From assembly GCF_014763045.1 (NCBI RefSeq), contig NZ_JACTAG010000001.1, positions 930,001 through 994,000 of the forward strand: 64,000 nt of DNA, written 5' to 3'. Below the pieces are notes generated by a model. It made no database searches, was not told the origin of the DNA, and saw only the letters and a program-made list of their open reading frames with translations. Within the stretch, counting starts at the first letter, position 1, and each line of letters opens with the position of its first letter. This DNA is from Sulfitobacter aestuariivivens (GTDB lineage: Bacteria > Pseudomonadota > Alphaproteobacteria > Rhodobacterales > Rhodobacteraceae). A program made the position numbers and the translations under genes. Of this stretch, positions 52,785 through 61,823 are shown in pieces.

Positions 52785-53492
52785 TCAGCCTTTGGCGACA
52801 TTTGATGTCTTGTCTGCTTTTGGGCGGTCTTCTTCGGGGTGCTCTCCGGTCACGAGATAGACGGTCTGTTCTGCAATCGATGTCACGTGATCACCCATAC
52901 GCTCTGTGTTCTTGGCGATAAAATGCAGGTGCATGCAGGCGGTGATATTGCCCTGATCCTCCATCATATAGGTCAGGAACTGCCGGAAGAGCGCATTGTA
53001 CATCTGATCCACATCTTCGTCTCGCGCAATAACGTCCATGGCGAGGTCGGCGTCGCGTTGGATATAGGCGTCCAGCGCGTCCTTGAGCATTGCCTCGACA
53101 GACCGGGCCATGCGCCGGATCGCGCCGGCACTGTCGTTGACCGGCGGGATCTGGGACAGAACGTGGGTGCGTTTGGCCATGTTTTTGGCATAGTCACCGA
53201 TCCGTTCAAGGTTTGCGCTTATCTTGATGACACTCAGGACCAGCCGCAGATCAATCGCCGTCGGCGCGCGCAGTGCGATCACACGGGCCGCCTGTTCGTT
53301 GATCAGCTGTTCCAGCGCATCGATGCTCTTGTCGGCGGTCCGCACCTTTTCGGCCAGATCGGCATCGCGCGTCTCAAGGCTTTGGGCGCTCAGGCGAATG
53401 GCGTCTTCGACCAGCCCGCCCATCTTCATGATCTGCGCCTGTACCCCTTCGAGATCGCGGTCAAAGGCGGATGCAATATGTTGATCTGACAT
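52785..53492 (-). CDS. phoU: Phosphate signalling protein PhoU
   Basis: A 235-residue protein of two three-helix PhoU repeats (residues about 16-105 and 118-205), with metal-binding acidic clusters such as ANLERIGDYAKNMAKR and KNTERMGDHVTSIAEQ. PhoU restrains PhoR when phosphate is plentiful. ATG 53492 is chosen because family members start MSDQHIASAFDRDL; the frame to 53621 overlaps pstB and is not likely. It sits four bases after pstB. Confidence 0.94.
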   Translation of the reverse strand: MSDQHIASAFDRDLEGVQAQIMKMGGLVEDAIRLSAQSLETRDADLAEKVRTADKSIDALEQLINEQAARVIALRAPTAIDLRLVLSVIKISANLERIGDYAKNMAKRTHVLSQIPPVNDSAGAIRRMARSVEAMLKDALDAYIQRDADLAMDVIARDEDVDQMYNALFRQFLTYMMEDQGNITACMHLHFIAKNTERMGDHVTSIAEQTVYLVTGEHPEEDRPKADKTSNVAKG

Positions 53493-53496
53493 GATA

Positions 53497-54294
53497 TTAT
53501 CCAATGCGTCCGGTGATGTAGCTTTCGGTGCGGGGGTCTTCTGGCGACGTGAAAATCTTGTCTGTGTCGCCGAATTCAACAAGGTTCCCGAGGTGGAAGA
53601 ACGCGGTTTTCTGGCTGACACGCGCGGCTTGCTGCATGGAGTGCGTGACGATCACCACCGAATAGTTGCGGCGCAGTTCATCGATCAACTCTTCGACCTG
53701 CGCTGTGGCGATGGGATCGAGGGCGGAACAGGGTTCGTCCATCAGCAACACTTCGGGTTCGGTGGCAATGGCGCGGGCGATGCACAGGCGTTGTTGCTGC
53801 CCCCCGGACAGGCCAGTGCCAGGAGCCGCGAGCCTGTCTTTGACCTCGTCCCAGATCGCGCCGCGGCGCAGGGCCTGTTCTACGATATCATCCAGTTCGG
53901 CCTTGGTGCTGGCAAGACCGTGGATCCGCGGGCCATAGGCGACATTGTCGTAAATGGATTTGGGAAAGGGGTTGGGCTTTTGAAAGACCATGCCCACCTT
54001 GGCGCGCAACTGCACCGGATCAACCTTTCGATCATAGATGTCTTCGCCGTCGATCCGGATATCGCCCTGGACACGGCACACATCAATTGTATCGTTCATC
54101 CTGTTGATACAGCGCAAGAAAGTGGACTTTCCACAGCCGGAAGGACCGATGAAGGCGGTCACGGTCTTGTCCTCGATATCAACATCCACATCCTTGATCG
54201 CGTGGTTGTCGCCATAGAAGACCTGCACATTGCGGGCCGATATTTTTGCGTCCGTCACAGCGCCGTCCTTTGCTGAACTGAAGTTGTCTTTCAT
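53497..54294 (-). CDS. pstB: Phosphate ABC transporter ATPase PstB
   Basis: A 265-residue ATPase of the high-affinity phosphate importer. Walker A is [10 protein letters not shown], the signature LSGGQQQRL, Walker [14 protein letters not shown] and the switch His is in [10 protein letters not shown] 54294 has AAAGG upstream; a TTG start at 54327 would overlap pstA. Confidence 0.97.
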   Translation of the reverse strand: MKDNFSSAKDGAVTDAKISARNVQVFYGDNHAIKDVDVDIEDKTVTAFIGPSGCGKSTFLRCINRMNDTIDVCRVQGDIRIDGEDIYDRKVDPVQLRAKVGMVFQKPNPFPKSIYDNVAYGPRIHGLASTKAELDDIVEQALRRGAIWDEVKDRLAAPGTGLSGGQQQRLCIARAIATEPEVLLMDEPCSALDPIATAQVEELIDELRRNYSVVIVTHSMQQAARVSQKTAFFHLGNLVEFGDTDKIFTSPEDPRTESYITGRIG

Positions 54295-54310
54295 GGTCTG
54301 TTTACCTTTG

Positions 54311-55669
54311 TTACCAGCGACGCTCAAACCGGCGGCGCAAGAGGATGGCGATCAGGTTCATGGTTAACAGGAAAACCAACAGGATGATGATCCCGCCCCA
54401 AGCCCGTTCGTAATAGGCCGGGTCAGCCCGCTTGGCCCACTCGAAGATCTGCGCGGGCATGGCAGAGTTCGGATCAAGAAATCCCGACGCCACGCCTTCG
54501 GGATAGTTCGTCGCGATGTAGCCGACCATGCCGATCAGCAGAAGCGGTGCGGTTTCGCCCAAAGCCTGCGCAAGACCGATGATGGTGCCTGTAAGGATAC
54601 CGGGCATTGCAAGTGGCAGGACATGATGGAACACCGACTGCATCTTGGAGGCCCCTACCCCCAATGCAGCATCGCGGATCGACGGCGGCACCGATTTGAG
54701 CGAGGCGCGCGTGGAGATCACGATTGTGGGCAGTGTCATCAACGTGAGGGTCAGCCCGCCAACAATCGGCGCTGATTGGGGCAGATGCGCGAATTGGATG
54801 AAAACCGCGAGGCCCAATATCCCAAAGACGATCGATGGGACGGCTGCGAGGTTTGATATGTTGACTTCGATAAAGTCGGTAAAGGCGTTTTGCGGTGCGA
54901 ATTCCTCAAGATAGATAGAGGCGGCCACGCCGATGGGCAGCGACAGAACCAGCACCACAAGCATCATGAAGAATGATCCCAAGATCGCGACGCCCATTCC
55001 GGCCTGCTCTGGTCGGCTTTCCGAGGCATCAGCGCCCGTTATGAAGGCAAGATTAAACACGCGGTCAATCGCGCCATTGGCCACCAGCCCGTCCACGATA
55101 TCGAGATGCGCCGGGCTCAGATTTGGGTCGCGTGCCAGGCTTTCGCGATCAACCCGGCCTTTCATGTAGCCATCGACACGCGACGAGGTCAGCACCGTAA
55201 AATCCTGCACCGATCCGATCAGCTCCGGGTTTGCGATGACCACGTCGCGGATCTGGGCCGCTGCACCGCTGGACAACATATCGCGCAGATCTTTGCCCCG
55301 GGTGATCTCTGTCTCGATGCCCGCCTGCGCGACCGCCTTTTCCAGGGCCGTGTCGATCAGGGGGTTATAGCCAAAGGTCGATACCTTTTTGATATCGTCG
55401 ATGTCGCGATTACCATTTTTGTCGAGCTTTTCAGCCAGCAGTTCGACCTGCACCGTCATATAGGTTTGGGTGAAAGCAGGGATGCCATTGCGCACGATGG
55501 CAAACAGCAAGGCTGCGAGAAAAATCAGCCCCACGCCCACCGCGCACATTCCATAGATGCGGAACCGCTTTTCAGCGGCGTTGCGGCGTTTGGTGCGCGG
55601 CGATTCCTCAAGCAGGGAGCCAAATCGCCGAGGCGCGGCACCGGTCGGTGCATTGGTAAGGTCGGTCAT
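54311..55669 (-). CDS. pstA: Phosphate ABC transporter permease PstA, extended
   Basis: A 452-residue permease, about 150 residues longer than E. coli PstA. After a cytoplasmic leader of about 35 residues and a first helix ([19 protein letters not shown]) comes a large hydrophilic stretch, about residues 60-210, likely periplasmic. The usual six-helix core follows, with [29 protein letters not shown] and the coupling loop [23 protein letters not shown]. The ATG overlaps the pstC stop. Such extended Pst permeases are seen across alphaproteobacteria. Confidence 0.94.
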   Translation of the reverse strand: MTDLTNAPTGAAPRRFGSLLEESPRTKRRNAAEKRFRIYGMCAVGVGLIFLAALLFAIVRNGIPAFTQTYMTVQVELLAEKLDKNGNRDIDDIKKVSTFGYNPLIDTALEKAVAQAGIETEITRGKDLRDMLSSGAAAQIRDVVIANPELIGSVQDFTVLTSSRVDGYMKGRVDRESLARDPNLSPAHLDIVDGLVANGAIDRVFNLAFITGADASESRPEQAGMGVAILGSFFMMLVVLVLSLPIGVAASIYLEEFAPQNAFTDFIEVNISNLAAVPSIVFGILGLAVFIQFAHLPQSAPIVGGLTLTLMTLPTIVISTRASLKSVPPSIRDAALGVGASKMQSVFHHVLPLAMPGILTGTIIGLAQALGETAPLLLIGMVGYIATNYPEGVASGFLDPNSAMPAQIFEWAKRADPAYYERAWGGIIILLVFLLTMNLIAILLRRRFERRW

Positions 55670-57147
55670 TCGTATTGCTCCCGATACCGCCGGACAATCC
55701 AAAGGGCGATCACATTCAGGCCCAGCGTGATGACAAACAGCGTTATCCCAAGCGCAAAGGCCACCAATGTCTCAGGGCTGTTGAATTCGCCATCGCCGGT
55801 CAATTGGCTTACGATCTTGGCGGTAACGGTGGTCATGGCCTCAAAGGGGTTCATTGAAAGGGCTGCAGCGGCCCCTGCGCCCATCACCACGATCATGGTT
55901 TCGCCAATGGCCCGCGACGCGGCCAGCAATATCGCGCCAACAATGCCCGGCAGTGCTGCGGGCAGCACCACCTGTCGCAGGGTTTCAGATTTCGTGGCCC
56001 CAAGCCCGAAAGAGCCATCGCGCAGCGCCTGTGGCACCGCATTGATGATGTCATCCGACAGCGAGGACACGAAAGGGATCAGCATGATCCCCATCACCAG
56101 CCCTGCGGTAATGGCCGCCGTGCCCCCCGACATCCACGTCACACCCAGCACACCGTCGCGGCCGAAAACGTCCATCAGTAGCGGACCCACGGTCAAAAGC
56201 GCAAAGAGGCCATAGACGATTGTGGGGATGCCTGCCAGGACCTCCAGCAAAGGTTTGGCGATCGATCGAACGGGGTTGGAGGCGTATTCGGACAGGTAGA
56301 TCGCCGAGAACAGGCCCAGCGGTACCGCCACGATCAGGGCAATGCAGGAAATAAAAAGTGTGCCCCAAATGAGCGGCAGAAACCCCAATTGCGAATCCCC
56401 GCCGCGACCGGAAAAGCTTGGCTCCCAGGTGGTGCTGAAGAAGAAATCAGCCGCGTGGTAGCGCGAGAAGAAATCCACCGTATTGAAGATCAGGGAGAAC
56501 ACGATGCCGATGGTCGTCAGGATCGCAACAGAGGCCGCTGCAATCAACAACAGCAGAATGGCGCGTTCCACGAAAGGCCGCGCGCGAAAGTCCTTGTTGG
56601 TCATCCGGTAGGCAACAGCAAAGCTCAGGAAGGCGACCAGCAAGATCACGACCGCACGCCACATGTTGCCGGTATCGGTGGCAGCCCGATAAGTTTGCGC
56701 CAGCGCGAGAGTTGCTGCGTCCACCTCTGATCCGAGGGCGACACCGACCGTCCCCAAAAGCGCACGGACGTCGGTTTCAGTGCTCTCGATTATCCGGCTT
56801 TGATCCATGGTTAAGGCGCCCTGGCTGACGGCTGCATCAAGGCCATCGGCGATCCGGCGCACATCCGCCATCGCCAAGGAGCGTTCCCCCGGAACGGCCC
56901 GGATCTCTGCCGGCAGATTACTTGAGACAAAGGTATCAATTGCGATGGGTTGAAGGATCATCCATCCCATCAGAATAAAGAGCGCAGGTGCGGCCGCAGC
57001 CATGGCGGCGTTGCCGCCGTAATAGCTGGGCAAGGAGTGCAAGGCACGGCGGTTGCCACCTGCCGATTGCAATGCCTTGTTGCGGGCCATGACATATCCG
57101 ACCGCAGAAAGCGCCAGAACGATCAGAAGGATCCAAGTTGCGGGCAT
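55666..57147 (-). CDS. pstC: Phosphate ABC transporter permease PstC, extended
   Basis: A 493-residue permease, longer than the 319 residues of E. coli PstC. It has two N-terminal hydrophobic helices (residues 1-20 and about 50-70), a soluble region at about 75-160, and the core permease helices after residue 185, with SAIYLSEYASNPVRSIAKPLLEVLAGIPTIVYG and the coupling loop FGLGATKSETLRQVVLPAALPG. It is separated from pstS by 111 bases that hold hairpins. Confidence 0.94.
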   Translation of the reverse strand: MPATWILLIVLALSAVGYVMARNKALQSAGGNRRALHSLPSYYGGNAAMAAAAPALFILMGWMILQPIAIDTFVSSNLPAEIRAVPGERSLAMADVRRIADGLDAAVSQGALTMDQSRIIESTETDVRALLGTVGVALGSEVDAATLALAQTYRAATDTGNMWRAVVILLVAFLSFAVAYRMTNKDFRARPFVERAILLLLIAAASVAILTTIGIVFSLIFNTVDFFSRYHAADFFFSTTWEPSFSGRGGDSQLGFLPLIWGTLFISCIALIVAVPLGLFSAIYLSEYASNPVRSIAKPLLEVLAGIPTIVYGLFALLTVGPLLMDVFGRDGVLGVTWMSGGTAAITAGLVMGIMLIPFVSSLSDDIINAVPQALRDGSFGLGATKSETLRQVVLPAALPGIVGAILLAASRAIGETMIVVMGAGAAAALSMNPFEAMTTVTAKIVSQLTGDGEFNSPETLVAFALGITLFVITLGLNVIALWIVRRYREQYE

Positions 57148-57179
57148 CCAAAGCAGGCCTTTGCGGTTCGGGGTGGTGC

Positions 57180-57246
57180 GCCGCCCCTGCTGTATGTGCG
57201 GCAGGGGCGGCTGGCAGTTTTGGTGGTGCCGGGAGGAAAGCCCGGC
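57180..57246 (-). promoter_or_regulatory. Two hairpins between pstS and pstC
   Basis: GCCGCCCCTGC (57180-57190) pairs perfectly with GCAGGGGCGGC (57201-57211). A second stem, GCCGGG / CCCGGC, spans 57228-57246 just past the pstS stop. On the minus strand neither is followed by a clear T-run. They probably shield the pstS mRNA end or attenuate reading into pstC, so that the binding protein is made in excess. Confidence 0.6.
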
Positions 57247-57258
57247 GTGGGGCTTGCT

Positions 57259-58290
57259 TTAGGGCAGCGTGGTTTCGTTGCTGACCGCATCCTGTGTCAT
57301 CACCAGTTCCGGATCGGCAACAAGACCATAGTCAGAGAGCGGACCATCCGGGCCTGCGATGTCATCCAGCACGAAGAATTCGGCATATTCCTTGAGACCC
57401 GGGATCACACCGATATGTGCCTTCTTGATGTAGAAGAACAGCGGACGGGATACCGGGTATTCGCCGGTCGCGATGGTCTCGGTCTTGGGTTCGACACCAC
57501 CAACCGTTGCCACCTTCAGCTTGTCGGTGTTGTTTTCGTAAAACGCGAGGCCGAAGACGCCGATGCCGTTGGGGTTGCTGTCAACACGGGCCAAGGTTTC
57601 GGTATAATCACCATCGATATCCACCGTCACGCCGCCACCACGGACGGAGATGCAGGCATCTTCTGCCGCGTCTTCATCCATGCCGCCATCCATCATGGCC
57701 TGCATCGCGCCGGTGTCTTCGCAGCCCTGCAGCAGAACCTTGTCTTCAAAAACCTCGCGGGTGCCATGCTTGGTCCCCGGAATGAAGGCGAGGATGTCGG
57801 CAGCAGGCAGGTCGGCGTTGAAATCCGCCCATTGGGTGTGCGGGTTCTCGACGATGGCACCGTCGACCAGAACGTTCTCAGCCAGCGCGTTGAAGATGTC
57901 GGCGGGTTCAAATGCGGTGAACGCCGGGCCGTCAAGCTGGCTTGCAAAGACGATCCCGTCATAGCCAAAGCGCACCTCGATGATGTCTGTTACTCCGTTG
58001 GCGGTGCACACCTCGATATCGCTCTCGCGGATCGGGCGGGAGGAATTCGCAATGTCGATCGTGTTCTCGCCGACGCCCTCGCAGAACCGTTTGAGACCCG
58101 CCGATGACCCACCGGATTCCACCACCGGCGTCGGGAAATCAAAGTTTTCGCCAAAAGCTTCAGCGACGATGGCGGCATAGGGCAGCACGGTAGAAGAACC
58201 GGCAACCTGGACCTGATCTCGTGCGGCAGCTGTGGTGGCAGAAAGCGCGGCGATGGCCAGCGCGGATGTGGTCAGTTTTGTGAAAGACAT
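57259..58290 (-). CDS. pstS: Phosphate-binding periplasmic protein PstS
   Basis: A 343-residue solute-binding protein with a signal peptide (MSFTKLTTSALAIAALSATTAAA, residues 1-23). The phosphate-site sequences are VAGSSTVLPY near residue 29, ESGGSSAGLKRFCEG and IANSSRPI; a four-cysteine set may form disulfides. ATG 58290 has AGGAG nine bases upstream. It heads pstSCAB-phoU-phoB and lies downstream of tandem Pho boxes. Confidence 0.96.
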   Translation of the reverse strand: MSFTKLTTSALAIAALSATTAAARDQVQVAGSSTVLPYAAIVAEAFGENFDFPTPVVESGGSSAGLKRFCEGVGENTIDIANSSRPIRESDIEVCTANGVTDIIEVRFGYDGIVFASQLDGPAFTAFEPADIFNALAENVLVDGAIVENPHTQWADFNADLPAADILAFIPGTKHGTREVFEDKVLLQGCEDTGAMQAMMDGGMDEDAAEDACISVRGGGVTVDIDGDYTETLARVDSNPNGIGVFGLAFYENNTDKLKVATVGGVEPKTETIATGEYPVSRPLFFYIKKAHIGVIPGLKEYAEFFVLDDIAGPDGPLSDYGLVADPELVMTQDAVSNETTLP

Positions 58291-58365
58291 GACGTCTCCT
58301 GTCAGAAGTGAAGCTGATTCATCTCGAATCTGATGCCCGTGATAAGCAGCCTGCACGGCGCTTTT

Positions 58366-58394
58366 GTTACGGTTCCGTTACAGTTTTATGACAG
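58366..58394 (-). promoter_or_regulatory. PhoB box array upstream of pstS
   Basis: On the minus strand CTGTCATAAAACTGTAAC (58394-58377) matches the enteric Pho box in 15 of 18 bases. It overlaps CTGTAACGGAACCGTAAC (58383-58366). Together they form three seven-base half-sites (CTGTCAT, CTGTAAC, CCGTAAC) at 11-base spacing, enough for more than one PhoB dimer. The array is 76-104 bases before the pstS ATG. Confidence 0.88.
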
Positions 58395-58428
58395 TGCTCT
58401 TAGTGGGCCCGCAGTGCAGCACTGCCGG

Positions 58429-59481
58429 TTATCCTTCCGGCGGTTTTGCATCAATTGGCAACACCACCGCGAACTGCGCGCCCTCGCCATAGGTCGATGT
58501 AATGCGCAACCGGCCCCGGTGCCGGTTGAGGATGTGCTTCACGATCGCGAGCCCCAGACCTGTGCCGCCCAACTTACGGCTGCGGTGGCTGTCGGCCCGG
58601 TAGAACCGTTCCGTCAGGCGCGGCAGGTGCTGTTCTTCAATACCCTGACCGTGATCGGCCACCATAATCCGTACACCGGGGCCGCGCAGTTCGGGGGCCG
58701 GGTCTTCGAATTTGGCGGTAATGTCCACCTTGCCGCCTTGCCCGCCGTATTTGATGGCATTTTCAATAAGGTTGGTGAAAACCTGCTGCAACTGGTCGCT
58801 GTCGCCACGGACATAGATTGGCGTATCGCCAAGATCGATCTGCAAAACCACATCCGCTTCAACGGCGAGAGGATTGATATTGCGCGATGTTCTGATCAGC
58901 ACGTCAATCAGGTTAATCCGTTCAGTTGGGCGGACGCGCTCTTGGGCTTCTAATCGACTGAGCGACAAAAGATCGCCGATCAGACGGTTCATCCGATCGG
59001 CTTCGGCCCCCATGGTTTCGAGGAAGCGGGCCTGTACCGTAGGATCGTCGCGCGCCGGACCACGCAACGTTTCGATGAATCCGATGAGAGAGGTCAGCGG
59101 CGTGCGCAATTCGTGGCTGACGTTGGCCACGAAAACTTTGCGCATCTGGTCCGCTTGGGTCACTGCCGTGACGTCCTCGAAACTCAGAACCACGGCGCCG
59201 TGGCCGGCCATGCGTTGCAGATGTACGTCGTAGGTCAGATCGCTTGAGGCGTCGCCCGCCAGGTACGTCGCGGTTCGCGGGATATCATCCTGCAGGCAAT
59301 GCTCGACCGCTTCTGCCAAGGCGGGTTGGCGCAAGACGGTGATAAAAGGGCGCGCCTTTGCGCCCTGCCCCAAAAGGCGCACGGCCCGTTCATTGATCGC
59401 GGCCACCTTTTCGTCGGCGTCCACGATCAACGCCGGAAAGGGCAGCGCTGCGATCACCGCGTCAAAGAGCGTTTCTGGCAT
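58429..59481 (-). CDS. phoR: Phosphate regulon sensor kinase PhoR, without membrane segments
   Basis: A 350-residue histidine kinase. A PAS domain (LIVDADEKVAAINERAVRLLG) fills residues 10-110, the H box is FVANVSHELRTPLTSLIGF near residue 120, and the ATPase boxes are NLIENAIKYGG, DHGQGIE and GGTGLGLAIVKHI. E. coli PhoR starts with membrane helices; none is visible here, so this protein may be soluble or recruited through PstSCAB/PhoU. It is the last gene of the yicC-gmk-carbonic anhydrase-phoR unit, so it lies upstream of the Pho boxes and is probably not PhoB-induced. Confidence 0.92.
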   Translation of the reverse strand: MPETLFDAVIAALPFPALIVDADEKVAAINERAVRLLGQGAKARPFITVLRQPALAEAVEHCLQDDIPRTATYLAGDASSDLTYDVHLQRMAGHGAVVLSFEDVTAVTQADQMRKVFVANVSHELRTPLTSLIGFIETLRGPARDDPTVQARFLETMGAEADRMNRLIGDLLSLSRLEAQERVRPTERINLIDVLIRTSRNINPLAVEADVVLQIDLGDTPIYVRGDSDQLQQVFTNLIENAIKYGGQGGKVDITAKFEDPAPELRGPGVRIMVADHGQGIEEQHLPRLTERFYRADSHRSRKLGGTGLGLAIVKHILNRHRGRLRITSTYGEGAQFAVVLPIDAKPPEG

Positions 59482-59485
59482 GCGA

Positions 59486-60007
59486 TTAACGGGTTTTCAG
59501 CTCTCTGCGGAATCGGGCGGCGTTTTCGGTATAGTGCAGGGCGGATGCCGTCAGCATTTGTATGGCCGCGGGATCAAGGCTGCGCACAACCTTGCCCGGC
59601 GCGCCCATGACCAGACTGCCGTCTGGAATTTCCTTGTTCTCAGTGATCAGCGCGCCTGCCCCGATAAGGCAGTTCTTGCCGATCCTGGCCCCGTTTAGGA
59701 TCGTTGCCCCCATGCCGACAAGAGAATTATCACCGATGGTGCACCCATGCAGCATTACCTTGTGGCCGATCGTGCAGTTTTCGCCAATGGTGAGGGGAAA
59801 GCCCAGGTCTGTGTGGAAAACACAGTTTTCCTGAACGTTCGATCCGCGACCTACCTCGATCACTTCATTGTCGCCCCGCAACGTGCTGCAAAACCAGACA
59901 GAGCTGCCTGCCTGCAATACAACGTTGCCGATCACATTGGCGTCCGGTGCTACCCAGGCACCAGGATCTATCTGTGGATTCAAATCTCCTAGAGCGTAGA
60001 TTGTCAT
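59486..60007 (-). CDS. Gamma-carbonic anhydrase family protein
   Basis: A 173-residue left-handed beta-helix protein with hexapeptide repeats (for example [22 protein letters not shown] and [16 protein letters not shown]). The metal-binding His residues are in VFHTD and IGHKVMLHG. Members include active carbonic anhydrases, respiratory complex I subunits and CaiE/PaaY-like proteins; activity is not proven here. Its start overlaps the gmk stop (ATGA) and phoR begins four bases after its end. Confidence 0.9.
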   Translation of the reverse strand: MTIYALGDLNPQIDPGAWVAPDANVIGNVVLQAGSSVWFCSTLRGDNEVIEVGRGSNVQENCVFHTDLGFPLTIGENCTIGHKVMLHGCTIGDNSLVGMGATILNGARIGKNCLIGAGALITENKEIPDGSLVMGAPGKVVRSLDPAAIQMLTASALHYTENAARFRRELKTR

Positions 60008-60645
60008 GACATTCCTTCGAATTCGGATTGCAGATTGCGGACATGTTCGTTGAGCCAGGGTTGCTGCAGCCGTCTAAGCCGTGTCGCCTGAACGATCGTT
60101 TTCAACTGCGCTTCGGTCTTGTCCAGATCATCGTTGACCAGGACATAATCATAACCACCCCAATGGCTTATTTCGTCCCAGCTTTTCTCCATGCGTCGGC
60201 TGATCACTTCCGGGCTGTCCTGATTGCGCTTTTCCAGCCGCGTGCGCAGCTCAGCGATTGATGGCGGCAGCAGAAAGATAGACAGCGTGTGGGCCCCCAG
60301 CGCGGAGTTCGTGATCTGCTGGGCACCTTGCCAGTCGATGTCAAAAAGCACGTCACGGCCCGCGTTGATGGCCCCTTCGACCGGGGCGCGAGGCGAGCCG
60401 TAGAAATTTCCGAACACGTGAGCGTGCTCAAGCATGTCGCCCGATGTGACGTGATCCTTGAACGTTTTTTCCGACATGAAGTGATAGTGCTGGCCGTCGA
60501 TTTCGCCAGCCCGCATCGAGCGCGTGGTGGCTGAGACTGAGAATTCCAGCCCGTCATCCCAAGCCCGCAACCGCCCCGCCAGCGTTGATTTGCCGGCCCC
60601 CGACGGCGAGGAAAGAATGATCAGCAATCCACGGCGGTCAGTCAT
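60004..60645 (-). CDS. gmk: Guanylate kinase
   Basis: A 213-residue enzyme that phosphorylates GMP to GDP. The P-loop is [11 protein letters not shown], the GMP site includes [17 protein letters not shown], and the lid has IDWQGAQQI. The length is normal. It is three bases from yicC and overlaps the carbonic anhydrase gene. The yicC-gmk pairing is common in proteobacteria. Confidence 0.97.
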   Translation of the reverse strand: MTDRRGLLIILSSPSGAGKSTLAGRLRAWDDGLEFSVSATTRSMRAGEIDGQHYHFMSEKTFKDHVTSGDMLEHAHVFGNFYGSPRAPVEGAINAGRDVLFDIDWQGAQQITNSALGAHTLSIFLLPPSIAELRTRLEKRNQDSPEVISRRMEKSWDEISHWGGYDYVLVNDDLDKTEAQLKTIVQATRLRRLQQPWLNEHVRNLQSEFEGMS

Positions 60646-60648
60646 CGG

Positions 60649-61539
60649 TTACTCCACATTCTGCACTTGCTCGCGCATCTGGTCGATCACGGCCTTGAGC
60701 GCCAGACCAACTGCGGTCAACCCGGCATGCTGGGCTTTTGAGCACAGCGTGTTGGCCTCGCGATTGAATTCCTGCATCAGGAAATCCATCTTGCGGCCCA
60801 CCGGACCGCCCTGCCCCAACAGATTACGGGCTGCGGCCACGTGGGTGGTCAGGCGATCAATTTCTTCGGTCACGTCTGCCTTTACGGCGATCAGTGCAAG
60901 TTCTTGCGCGATCCGTGTCTCATCAGCGCCATCTGCGTTTTCCAGGATGCGCCCCAGGTTGCGTTTCAACGTAGCGGCGATATCACCCTTGCGCGTTTCG
61001 GCGATCCCGGCTGCCTCGGCGGTCAGCCGGGACACTTCAGCAAGCTGACTGTCGAGCACGTCTGCCAGTGCCTGTCCTTCGCTGGCGCGCATCGCGTCGA
61101 AATCGGCAAGGACAGTCTCAAAGTCGGCCAGGAGCGTGTCACGCAGGGCATCGGTGTCGTCTTCCTGCGTTGACTGTTCCAGCACGCCGCGCATGGTCAC
61201 GATGTCGCTGGCTTTGGAGGGGGCAAGCGAGACCCCGGCATCCATCGCTTGTGCCTCAATCTGATGCAAAGCCTCGAGGATGACGGACAGCTGCGCTTTA
61301 TTCACTTCAAGCGTGCTGCCGCCCTCTTCCCGATTGAGGCGCAGATTGCAGGTGACATTGCCGCGCGCGGCGGCCGCGCCAAGGCGCTTGCGCAATGCCG
61401 CTTCCAGCCCGTCGATCCAATCGGGCACCCGCAAGCGCAGATCCAGGCCCTTGCCGTTGACGCTGCGCAGCTCCCAGCCCCAGCTGAAGGGGGCATCGGC
61501 ACCGCTGGCAGAGGCAAAGCCTGTCATGGACTTGATCAT
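60649..61539 (-). CDS. yicC: YicC family endoribonuclease
   Basis: A 296-residue protein with the family's IKSMTGFASASG start, the ELRSVNGKGLDLRLRVPD segment and the end EVQNVE with MDFLMQEFNREANTLCSKAQHAGLT. YicC is an endoribonuclease in E. coli; alphaproteobacterial function is not tested. ATG 61539 has GAGAGG upstream. A longer frame to 61677 lacks family sequence. Confidence 0.93.
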   Translation of the reverse strand: MIKSMTGFASASGADAPFSWGWELRSVNGKGLDLRLRVPDWIDGLEAALRKRLGAAAARGNVTCNLRLNREEGGSTLEVNKAQLSVILEALHQIEAQAMDAGVSLAPSKASDIVTMRGVLEQSTQEDDTDALRDTLLADFETVLADFDAMRASEGQALADVLDSQLAEVSRLTAEAAGIAETRKGDIAATLKRNLGRILENADGADETRIAQELALIAVKADVTEEIDRLTTHVAAARNLLGQGGPVGRKMDFLMQEFNREANTLCSKAQHAGLTAVGLALKAVIDQMREQVQNVE

Positions 61540-61823
61540 AGATGCTGTGCCTCTCGCGCCAGTGGTTGGGGCAGACTTAGGGGTAAAACCCACTGGGGGG
61601 CAAGCCCCGGCATGGCCTGAGAGGCGGATCCGGGGACAGATTTCGGAGGGGATCAGGAGATGTGAGTGATTAACCAAATTGCCGGATAATGGAAGAATTT
61701 GGGGAAAATTCTGGCTATTCAGATCTTGCTAACGTTGCCGCCTGTGGGGGGTGGATCGTGAGGTATTTCAGGCTGGCTTAACCGCCTTGCCGGGCAGATT
61801 GGTTCAACCAGAGGTGGTCTTAC
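61540..61823. promoter_or_regulatory. Divergent region before yicC and the PAS gene, with TTGGTTCAACCA site
   Basis: About 280 bases without a gene. TTGGTTCAACCAG (61799-61811) lies 12 bases before the PAS gene ATG, and TTAACC words occur at 61670 and 61779. The first is a third member of the palindromic class seen near 49.7-49.9 kb. The TTAACC words also look like half-sites of CtrA. Confidence 0.45.

Noticed and set aside
53491-54276. A 261-codon open frame antisense to pstB
   Set aside because: A shadow of the ATPase gene; its start and end fit no spacing with neighbours.
55106-56215. A 369-codon frame antisense to pstA and pstC
   Set aside because: It is antisense to both permease genes and has no recognisable domain.
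56950-58107. A 385-codon open frame antisense to pstS and the pstC start
   Set aside because: It covers the pstS-pstC gap and reads through conserved coding; no homologous motif is seen.
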